Shown: positions 32,592 to 40,189 of the stretch, in pieces
Position numbering within the stretch: the first letter of the stretch is position 1
Layout of the letters: the number at the start of each line of letters is the position of its first letter
Assembly (NCBI GenBank): GCA_009746045.1
Contig: RPFO01000065.1
Span: 179,001 to 243,000 of the forward strand
Source: Mesostigma viride
Taxonomy: Eukaryota > Streptophyta > Mesostigmatophyceae > Mesostigmatales > Mesostigmataceae
DNA: 64,000 bases
Reading direction: 5' to 3'
The notes under the pieces: generated by a model
Told to the model about the DNA's origin: nothing
What the model saw: only the letters and a program-made list of their open reading frames with translations
Databases searched by the model: none
Position numbers and translations under genes: made by a program

Positions 32592-33728
32592 TTGGAACCA
32601 CCGGAGCCTACCTTCTTGGTCTCCCTGGAACCACGTCCCCGGCCTGCACCAGCCGGCTCATCAATGCCACGTCCTGCGGAGGGTCACACCGGCCCACTTC
32701 GTCGGGTCGACCCTCGCACCCTTCCGCGGAGGAACCGTGCCTACCACCATGGCAGAGACGCGACCTCGGGCGCGGAGGGCCCCAGCGGAACGGACATTCT
32801 AGTACCAGCGGAGCCCGTGATGCGCCTGGAAGCGCTCGTAGCTGCGGTACAATCAGGACAGGACCTGATACAGCGCCTGATGGTCCAGCACGGTCGTCAA
32901 GGCGATCATTCTGCGGCCACCTCAGTGGGCTATGATGCGGCTTCCAGAGCTCCTGGTCACGAGGAGTGGTCATTGGGGGAATTCATACGGCCGGTACCGG
33001 GCAGAGCGGTGAGACATGGTGGGCCAGGACTTCGCACGGAGAAGCTGTGTGTGACATTCGAGGGACCTCCGGCTTTTCAGGTTCCCCCGGGCACGCACAT
33101 ACCCGCTCCTCTGGTGTTTCAAGCGGGTCCTTGGTTCGCTGTGGATCGCGGGGCTTACTGGGAACAGGTAGAGATCACCTTTCTGCCCCGGGTTCCCCTG
33201 CCCCTGCCGCAACCCGAGGACCCTCGTTTTCCCCTTGCGGTGGGGCATACTGTGCGGTTCGGGTCCGAAGACTGGTGGGATTGGCGATATCAGGTCGACG
33301 GGGTGGGGCACGTGGTGACGCCTCCCAAGGTGGCTCCAGCGGAGGGGAGTGTCTTTCTTAATCTGGTGGCGCCCGATATTGTAGGGGCCCGGACGGTGTC
33401 GATCAACGATGATCACGTGCGTATGGAGGTTTTCATGATGGGGGTGCACTTTGTTCGAGAGCACCGTTGTGGGGTGGTGGATCGGTCGGCGCTGACACTC
33501 CTATTCACCCATCCCCAGTACTTTGCTGGGTTCCTGTCTCTGTGGCCCAGAGGGTCGTGGGTGGAGCTGTCCCGGCTGGGCCGGCAGAAGGTGTCCCCCT
33601 ACCAAGTGGCTTTTGAGGTTGACCTGTGTTCGCACCCTGGGGTGATGACTTCACAGATGACCCACGCGGGGCGTAGGGCCTTCACTGAAGTCCTGTCGCA
33701 GCGACGTGCCACTAGCGGCGGACGCTAG
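32592..33728 (+). CDS. post-integrase accessory ORF, part 2 (inner element)
   Basis: This lies in a frame shifted relative to part 1. It is open from upstream of 32592; the first ATG may be 32663 or later, and the frame may be entered by frameshifting. It has a Pro-rich lead, a short helix (MRLEALVAAVQSGQDLIQRL) and a C-terminal domain: FPLAVGHTVRFGSEDWWDW, VFMMGVHFVREHR, TLLFTHPQYFAGFLSLWPRG, SPYQVAFEVDL. The outer element ends in a similar series (VVLTQHRYYWAFLGLFPDGV, HYQAYLDVLLASRG). The degraded copy at 1-170 keeps a trace of the DGxGHxVxxPxKVAP segment. Function unknown. Confidence 0.65.
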   Translation: MEPPEPTFLVSLEPRPRPAPAGSSMPRPAEGHTGPLRRVDPRTLPRRNRAYHHGRDATSGAEGPSGTDILVPAEPVMRLEALVAAVQSGQDLIQRLMVQHGRQGDHSAATSVGYDAASRAPGHEEWSLGEFIRPVPGRAVRHGGPGLRTEKLCVTFEGPPAFQVPPGTHIPAPLVFQAGPWFAVDRGAYWEQVEITFLPRVPLPLPQPEDPRFPLAVGHTVRFGSEDWWDWRYQVDGVGHVVTPPKVAPAEGSVFLNLVAPDIVGARTVSINDDHVRMEVFMMGVHFVREHRCGVVDRSALTLLFTHPQYFAGFLSLWPRGSWVELSRLGRQKVSPYQVAFEVDLCSHPGVMTSQMTHAGRRAFTEVLSQRRATSGGR

Positions 33729-33947
33729 AGTGGTTAGAATAGTTTTCGTGACGGATAGCGGATTGATCCAGTCACCATCAGAGTCTTACTACTACGTCAG
33801 AGTTGGTCCTGAGTATCAACTTCTAGAGGAACTGGCATTACTAACCTGCGGGTGAACCGAGGTTGGGACATAGTACTCTTATAGTAGCGTTGTTTTCCAA
33901 TCTCACTTGCACGGTAGGGACTACCGACCCCCATGGGGGGGGAGGAG
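33729..33947 (+). other. 3' untranslated region and polypurine tract (inner element)
   Basis: Non-coding. It ends with GGGGGGGGAGGAG (about 33935-33947), the likely polypurine tract priming plus-strand synthesis, directly before the LTR. Confidence 0.8.
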
Positions 33948-34534
33948 TGTTACGTCCCTGCCCTTTTGGTCGGACGTAACAATGGAATAAATTACTAAGG
34001 CTGTTTGGTCTATTGGACTTGGGATTTATGGACCTTGGCTATTGTGTGAATTGGACTAGTTATTTTGGTCCTAGGTTGTCCTTTTAGGGGCCGGCGCTGT
34101 GGCGCCGCGCCAGTCCTGAGTCCGTCAGTAGTTCTAGGCGTGGATCCTATAGTTGAGGGTCGATGTCGGCCCGGATCCTACGTGGAATGAGTGACTCGGA
34201 TTGTTCTAGGGAAATTGGCGTGTATCTGCGCCGCAACCAACCTAGGTTAAATTGGTCCGAGGACGAGAGTCTCGTCCTCTTGGTTTAATGAATGATAAGT
34301 GCGAATACGCCTACACATTGAGCCCGGGGCATTATCCATTTGTAATTGGTATTGCTAGCCAATAATATAAGTGTGAACTAATTAGCTTGGCATTAAGCCG
34401 TGATGCCAGATATCTCACGACTCACGTCGTGAAGCGCAACCTACTTTAGGCTATCTTGAATTATTCCTAATTCCGGCAAGAAGGGTCTTTCGCTACGTAG
34501 CTCAGGCTAGGTGTGTCTGGGCAGGGACGTAACA
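33948..34534 (+). repeat. 3' LTR of the inner element
   Basis: 587 bp, almost identical to 22957-23544, with palindrome copy 34259-34279. The target duplication TGCGG follows directly. Confidence 0.96.
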
Positions 34535-35645
34535 TGCGGCATCGGGTCCGACGCGGCCCCCTGTTGTACCGGCGTCGTCTGCGCCTGTGCCGGTTCCTAC
34601 CGCTTCGTCGGCCCCTGTCCCTTCGGCCCCGCGGTCTTTGGCTGCGGTTGTTCGGTCCAGTGTCTCTGACCCGCGCGCCACCCGCGCTGCCGATTCCCTT
34701 CGGGAGTTGTCAGAGGGCGATCGGGATCGGGCCCCTTCTGTGGTGCATGCGACTCCGGAGTCGCGCGACACGCCTGTCTTCGGGTATGGTATGTCTGCGC
34801 TCGCCTGCCGCCAGTGTGACCTGCCGCGCGCCTCCGCCGAGCTTGCCATTTCGCCCATGTCCTACGGGTTCTCCCAGGTGTGTCGGGCGCCGCGGGACCG
34901 TGGCCTACCAGTTGAGACTGATCGGCCTCCTTTCGACATGGTTATTTTAGCTGATCCGGTGTTCCAGGGTGAGATCCTGGTTCGGCGCGTCCTGTATCGC
35001 TGGGCTAGGCGCCACAATGATTTAGACACCTACGGCGGGTTCCAGTGGGCTTACCCTCCGCCTCTGGGCATTATGGCCTCAGATGCCCTTACGGTGGAGT
35101 TTCCTGCGGTGCCGGGTGCCACGTACAGCACGGTCCTTCAGCCCATCCTAGAGTGGGATGCCCGTCGTCCAGCGCCCATCCCGGGCCAGGGTTTGGACTC
35201 TCGGGGTCATCCTCCTCCTCGGGCTAGCGACTACCTTGAGACGTTCGGGTCGCGACAGTGTGCCCTTCGGTGGCGCTCCCGTGAGATTCGGCATATCCGG
35301 TTGTGGCCGTCCAACGTAGAGCCCCTGGTAGATCTGTTTTTCCCGACGGGTATGCGCCCGCGGATTCGGTACCATCGCCTGCTCCTGCGGGCTCTCTGCC
35401 TGATCGCGGTAGAGCCTTTCCTACGCCTCTTTGCCTGTGGTTTCCTGGACTGGGCCCGGGGCCAGGTCGTTCTTACGCAGCATAGGTACTACTGGGCCTT
35501 CCTGGGTCTTTTCCCTGACGGCGTGTGGGCCGATGTTTTCCTCACTGTAGATAGGCACGACAATGCTGAGGATGTGTCTCACTACCAGGCTTACCTGGAT
35601 GTCCTGCTGGCCTCCCGTGGTACCTACCAGACGGATGGCCATTAG
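34535..35645 (+). CDS. post-integrase accessory ORF, C-terminal part (outer element)
   Basis: Continues the ORF cut at 22956. Dropping the inner element plus one TGCGG keeps frame with the 22752-22956 reading frame. It has an Ala/Pro/Val linker, a helix-rich start (RAADSLRELSEGDRDR), a central domain (PPFDMVILADPVFQGEILVR, RRHNDLDTYGGFQWAYPPP) and the conserved end (RYHRLLLRALCLIAVEPFLR, LTQHRYYWAFLGLFPDGVW, HYQAYLDVLLASRG). Stop at 35643-35645. The end block resembles part 2 of the inner element's ORF. A short hydrophobic stretch (LLLRALCLIAV) is probably a buried helix, not a membrane anchor. Confidence 0.65.
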
Positions 35646-36015
35646 ATACAGGGCCTTAGGCCCGACCTGAGGGTGTTGTCCCTCCGGTATATAGAGTCGC
35701 CCTCATGTTCTGGCCAGTTGACTGGTCGTTCTTGGTCCTTGGTACTGATTTGTTTACTCTGTGTGTCCTGCCCAGTGCCGTTCCCCCCCGGCAAGGACTT
35801 TGTTCCAGGCAGTTAGGGGAACCTACCACCAGGCTTGGTGCTGGCTAACCCTACACCTCCCGGCGTGGGGGTGGAGACCGAGTTAATACGTTGGTGTCTT
35901 GTATCTTGGATGGTCTGCCGACTGTGTTAGTGTGTGCTGGGTGCATTAGGTTTCCTACCCCTTGTTTTCCTCCCTGTGCGTAGGGAGAGGGCTCCCTACC
36001 TTTGTGGGGGGGAGG
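35646..36015 (+). other. 3' untranslated region and polypurine tract (outer element)
   Basis: Non-coding, closing with GTGGGGGGGAGG (about 36004-36015) against the LTR. Confidence 0.8.
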
Positions 36016-36588
36016 TGTTACGTCGCGTAACAATTCGTTGTAGTTACGGACGTAAATTAGGTCTTTTGCCTCGGTTGTCCCTAGGTTTACGTTTAGGCTC
36101 CTACCGGGACATTATTGTCCTCGTAACAGTACTGTGGTACATTGGGTGCCGTTGGGCGCCGCGCCGCGTACTTTACTAGTGGTCCTGATCCTGTGGTAGA
36201 ATGTAGTGGACCAGCGTGCATCAGTAGATGTAGTGGACCAGCGTGCATCTGTAGGCGAGGGCCATGTCGGCCCGAGCGTGTTGGACCGTTGGTGACCATT
36301 TATGCGCGTCCTACCTTTTGTGTGTGCACTCGGCGTGTGTTAAATGAATTAACACATTTAGGCTTGGGTCACGGCAGTGTAGTTGTGTTTCCTTCCTCTA
36401 TTCCTGGAGTAAACGGGTTTTGGTAAATGGTTGTATGGCGTATTATAGTAACACATACGTTAATGCATTGAGATCAGCTCCGTCACGTTCGTCTTTCGCC
36501 AGAGGTTTGAGTAGAGGAGGCCTGACTAGTTTAGGTAGTATCAGGCCCATTAGAGGTAGAGGTGGAGGTAGATATCCGCGGCGTAACA
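36016..36588 (+). repeat. 3' LTR of the outer element
   Basis: 573 bp, matching 8923-9495 with three visible substitutions. TTGGG follows at 36589-36593, repeating the five bases before the 5' LTR. Confidence 0.96.
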
Positions 36589-36903
36589 TTGGGCCTTGTT
36601 TTTTTTCCGCTCGCCTTCTTCCTCCCTCAACTCCCCCTTATCCTCCTTACTCCCCTCCAAACTCCCTTCCCTCCCGACTGATTGTTTGGTGGCCGGCAGG
36701 ATGTACGTCAGCAGGTTCGTGTAATGGCCATCGGGAATAAAATGCCCTTTGCCCTGCTTCACGACGCCGTGCAAGTACAGCCTGTTGTAATTCCAAACAT
36801 CCAGAAGCGCCTGCCCAAGCGTCCGATCCGTTACCGCCTGATCTTCGGCATTGGCGCCCTTGGAGATTTCGAATAGGCGATCCAGCTTCTTCTTCCCTTC
36901 CTC
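36589..36903 (-). CDS. host-gene exon, 5' part, upstream of the retrotransposon insertion
   Basis: Acceptor GTGACAG|GAG at 36904-36906. It is open throughout: EEGKKKLDRLFEISKGANAE, a helical middle (QALLDVWNYNRLYLHGVVKQ), GHYTNLLTYILPATKQ, then a charged run ERKKNKAQ at the junction. After removing the 27.7-kb insert and one TTGGG, the frame continues without change into PSQISNYNRVLANT at 8922. This is strong evidence that both sides are one exon. Family unknown. Confidence 0.75.
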
Positions 36904-37235
36904 CTGTCACGAACAGAGGAACGAAAAATTGACACACAAGAACAAATCAAGGGTCGACTTGCAGCGTGACGTTATGAACGCACGGGAGCGCGAAAAATGG
37001 TCTTCAGCGCCGAAATCGGTAAGTTAGGGTCACTCTGCGAAACCACCCCAGAAATATGTCGGGATGAGAGTTTGACTGCCAATGTCGTTTCTGTGTGCGA
37101 CTTCCCGCATTTATAATGCATGATAAAGGAAGACTTTTGACATGGTCACTCCACAGTGCGACCCTTACTCGACATAACACGACGAAGTGGTGGAACTGCA
37201 GCGTCACCATTGCCATAGATAGAACTACCACTTAC

Positions 37236-38395
37236 AGATATTTCCGGGAACTTTTTACACTCGTCCCAATTTGGAAGAAGGTCGGCCCCCCGAAGCAGAA
37301 TGACGTTCGTTCCCCCGTACCCGACATGGAATTGTTCCATGAGGGATGAGAAAAGTTTAGCCGCCGCGGCACTGTCCTTCGCGTTCTCAGACGCTGCCCC
37401 CCCTTCACACATTAGTTTCTTAACATGTGTCACACCGGGCGTCCATTCCCCCTCCACTTGCTTGAAAGACTTTAAACCCTTGAAATAGTGGTTTCCGTCG
37501 ACCACCGCATATCGAAGAACGAGATATTCGCCATCGGGATGTTCCTCGTGAAATCTTGGGTCGAATGCCTTTAAGGAGGCCTGGCTTATTAGGCTGAAGA
37601 CCTCCCTTGGTTGAAAATCAAAGGGCAGAACGTCGTCTTGTTCCCCGACTCGTGCATAGGTCCGGAACTCAACACCTCTCTTGAGGAAAGAAGCGGTGGA
37701 CTTGGTTCCAAGATACTTCTCAATCTCCTTGTCGGACAAGGGGCGAAAGTAACGCGAGCCCACGAACTCCGCGTCAGTCCTAGCGCCATGGCATTTTTTC
37801 AGCCAATCCCGGTAAGGGCCAGAGGACGTGATGTGTTTGGCGAAGAGGCTTGGCTTTGTTTCCGCAAGCGCTTGAAAGGCGAACTGCCACACAGGGATGC
37901 ACACCTTGAAATGCAAACTGTTTGTCTTTGCATTCAGCAAGATGCGCCCGTTCTCCCTGAACACCTCATCGCTTAGCAACCGCTGCCTCATGTTGTCAGG
38001 CAAAATCAGCCCGTTGACGGTGTGAATGCGCATGCTATTGCAACCGGTATCGATGAAGTCACTCGGTCGAATCCAACGGGATTCCCGCAGAGCATTCGCG
38101 TCCCGAATGGCTTTGTCCCTGATCTCCTTCTCGGAGTCCACGGTCGTTGCCATCTTCCACTCTTTGATGATCGGCTCCTTGTCAACCTTTCCACTACTCG
38201 TCAGGATCCCCCCTTGAAGAGCTTTGAAAGTGCTTTCAGAAGCTCAAGAAAAGGGGAGAAGGTAGGCCACTTTAATATCTCCGACGCCGGCGCCTTGCCC
38301 CTGGCTTCGACGTAGTTAAGCATCTCCTTGACGAGTGCAAAAACGGCATCATTGCCGGCCAACCTTCCGTCACCGTCTCCTTCCCCCTCGGCACC
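37236..38395 (-). CDS. host-gene exon (unknown domain, DGNH motif)
   Basis: Acceptor TTCGTTCAG at 38396-38404, donor ATATCT|GTAAGT at 37236. There are two frames: 38395-38201, then from about 38200 on. They join if one base is added to the C6 run at 38208-38213 (G6 on the coding strand), so a homopolymer indel is likely. Features seen: RWIRPSDFIDTGCNSMRIHT, KVCIPVWQFAFQALAETKPS, FVGSRYFRPLSDKEIEKYLG, and YLVLRYAVVDGNHYFKGLKS. The last resembles the DGNHR element of ParB/sulfiredoxin-type folds, but this is a weak hint. The function is unknown. Confidence 0.65.
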
Positions 38396-38534
38396 CTGAA
38401 CGAAGGCATTGACGAACATGAGACAAGAAAACAATAAATAGTTTAACGTATGCATATAGTCCGCGAGCATAGGAAAATCTCAGAGTAGGGTGCAAAGAAC
38501 ACAGAAGGTAAAAAGGGTCACTCCACGGAGCTAC
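38396..38534 (-). other. 139-nt intron, second copy of a tandem-duplicated intron
   Basis: Runs from donor GTAGCTCC (38534) to acceptor TTCAG (38396). It carries a hairpin copy at 38515-38536. Its paralogue, once the tyrosine-recombinase element is removed, is also 139 nt (44152-44051 plus 38664-38628). Confidence 0.8.
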
Positions 38535-38627
38535 CCCTCTGAATCTAAATCACCAAAAACGCACCGCTTCCTTTTCTCCCGCCTTCTTCCCCTTCTTTCC
38601 TTTTCCGCCTTTCTCCCCCTCGCCACC
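38535..38627 (-). pseudogene. degenerate duplicate of the 3' end of exon 44153-44717
   Basis: 93 nt encoding GGEGEKGGKGKKGKKAGEKE, matching GGEKGGKGKKGKKAGEKE at the end of the 44-kb exon. A small deletion then brings in a TGA (VRFW-stop against VRFLRNLDLEG). The splice signals are kept (CTTCCTCCAG acceptor, GTAGCT donor). It is probably skipped or harmful to the transcript if included. Confidence 0.75.
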
Positions 38628-38664
38628 CTGGAGGAAGACATTGACGAAGATGAGACAGGAAAAC

Positions 38665-39043
38665 TCGGGGTTCTCTGAACATAGTTTCTTTATAGTGATA
38701 CGGAAGGGGAGCCGCTGATGCTAGGTGAAATAGAGCTGGGTGATGTGATCGTAATAAGGTTGATTAGGCTTCTAGTGTACGAGTATTACGGATGATATGG
38801 CCTAATTGTTGCGGCCCATACCTTGACGGTGTGCTGAGTACCTTGACGACGGATTTCTGCGTCTAGGTTCTCCTAGCAGATCTGTGATTGCGGACGGGTT
38901 TGCAACAAGCAATATCTGAAGTAAAACTTGACGGCTAAAACTGTTTAGAGGCCGTTGCCGGATCTGGCCGTTGGTAGAGAGCCGTTGGCCTTGAAACACG
39001 ATAAAAGCTTGCTCACCTAGCTCATGGCGGTCTCTTTTGTTTT
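38665..39043 (+). repeat. A1 split direct repeat
   Basis: 379 bp, TCGGGGTTCTCTGAAC to TCTCTTTTGTTTT. Its copy A2 differs by one base (C at 38858, T in the other copy at about 43698). Confidence 0.95.
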
Positions 39044-39114
39044 AACGAAGGCGGCGACAGGGGTCAGGGGCAGCGTAGCTGACGCCCGGAATTCCTTTCT
39101 GCAAAGCGGCTGGG

Positions 39115-40173
39115 ATGCCGAAGCCCGGGCGGAAGCCAGGTTCGACAGGTGCTGGGAAGCAATTACCGAAAGCTAATCCCGAGGTGCCGACAGCTACTAA
39201 ACAGACGGGAAAGGGCCGACTAGGCTGGCCGACGCAGAAGAAAAGGCTCCATCAGGAGCTCTCCACTTGCTCGGGCCTGCCTGAAGTGTGCGCTGCCTTT
39301 GAGGCGGTCCTCGGGACCGACTGGGTAACTACTGTCAGCCGGTGGTCTGCGGCCCAGCTGGAGTCCGTCGTTGGACTGCTGGTCGACCACGTGGACGGGC
39401 CTGAAATTCTGGCAGCAGCGGACCCAAACGAAGCGCTAGTGGCAGCCCTCCAAAGCGCCCGGGACTTGGCGGACTCGGACGAAGAGGAGATGCAGCCACC
39501 ACGCCGGCCCACGAAAGGGGCGAAAAAGGGGACGAAAAAAGTCGGAAGCCCAGCCCCGAGCAAGGGAAAGGCCGCGGGGGATGTGAGGGAGCAGCTCTTG
39601 GAGCTGGCGGCTATTATTGGCAAGCAGGGGCAGGCGGGCAAAGAAGAGGAGGAGGAGGAGGAGTCCGAGGAAGAGGATTTCCTGACGAAATTGAAGGATG
39701 CGCTGGCCGGGGCAGATGGGGCTTCCAGGAAGCCGAAAAAGACCAAAGGGGTGACGCTGCCCACTCGAGCACAAGTGGTGAATTGGAGGGTGCAAGAGAG
39801 AGTGCTCCCCGAGGTGCTCGAGGATGCCAACGACAATGGAGGGGGGATAAAGAGTTGGATCATGGCTACTCGCCAAGGGGGGTGGAGGAACCAGGAAAGC
39901 AGGAAGGTGGTCATGAACATCGCCCTGGCCATGGACACACTCTTCAAGGAGTTGGGGCCGGCAGCCGGGGAGTTGGCTGGGGTAGAGTATCTCATGAGGG
40001 TGGTGGCAGCCATGCTCCTAGTGGAGAGCCAGGGGTCAGGAGGGTGGAAGGTGGCTGGCCACCTCCTTGCTCTCAAGGAAGATGCCTCCTTGGTGAGCAA
40101 CCCGGCCATGAAGATGGCCCTGCAAAGCGCCACGATGATGGAGAAGCTGGGCAAGGCCCAGCAAACCAAGTAA
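39115..40173 (+). CDS. gag: Gag-like protein of the tyrosine-recombinase element
   Basis: 352 codons from ATG 39115 (MPKPGRKPGSTGAGKQ). A basic N-terminus, a helical region (HQELSTCSGLPEVCAAFEAV, SRWSAAQLESVVGLLVDHVD), an acidic/basic disordered centre (GKEEEEEEESEEEDFLTKLK) and a helical C-terminal half (NWRVQERVLPEVLEDANDNG, RKVVMNIALAMDTLFKEL, EYLMRVVAAMLLVESQG). There is no zinc knuckle. Position before RT and composition suggest Gag. I find no sequence motif that proves it. Confidence 0.65.
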   Translation: MPKPGRKPGSTGAGKQLPKANPEVPTATKQTGKGRLGWPTQKKRLHQELSTCSGLPEVCAAFEAVLGTDWVTTVSRWSAAQLESVVGLLVDHVDGPEILAAADPNEALVAALQSARDLADSDEEEMQPPRRPTKGAKKGTKKVGSPAPSKGKAAGDVREQLLELAAIIGKQGQAGKEEEEEEESEEEDFLTKLKDALAGADGASRKPKKTKGVTLPTRAQVVNWRVQERVLPEVLEDANDNGGGIKSWIMATRQGGWRNQESRKVVMNIALAMDTLFKELGPAAGELAGVEYLMRVVAAMLLVESQGSGGWKVAGHLLALKEDASLVSNPAMKMALQSATMMEKLGKAQQTK

Positions 40174-40189
40174 ACACCGAAAGGGTAAA

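Larger units (their letters stand above)
22957..34534 (+). mobile_element. inner Ty3/gypsy chromovirus-type retrotransposon, nested in the outer element
   Basis: Complete element: LTRs 22957-23544 and 33948-34534, target duplication TGCGG at 22952-22956 and 34535-34539. The LTRs differ by one substitution and two small indels, so the insertion is very recent. The order is ORF0, gag, PR-RT-RH, IN-chromodomain, then a two-part post-pol ORF. It interrupts the post-pol ORF of the outer element. It is related to the degraded copy at 1-1041. Confidence 0.96.
8923..36588 (+). mobile_element. outer Ty3/gypsy chromovirus-type retrotransposon (composite)
   Basis: Terminal 573-bp LTRs (8923-9495, 36016-36588) differ at three positions that I can see. 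The 5-bp target duplication TTGGG is at 8918-8922 and 36589-36593. The order is ORF0, gag, protease, RT-RNase H, integrase with chromodomain, then an unknown post-pol ORF. Three insertions enlarge it: a TTAA element (10417-12702), a piggyBac-like block (about 18710-21622) and a second Ty3 element (22957-34534). Subtracting these leaves about 10.9 kb. The insert splits an exon of the minus-strand host gene. Confidence 0.95.

Noticed and set aside
8923-36588. Endogenous retrovirus with env
   Set aside because: The extra ORF after integrase shows no signal peptide, membrane helix or cleavage site; chromodomain integrase and gag type indicate a Ty3/gypsy chromovirus.
39252-40169. 305-codon minus-strand ORF over the Gag-like gene
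   Set aside because: Antisense shadow in GC-rich sequence; low-complexity Ser/Ala translation; the plus strand fits the element's gene order.
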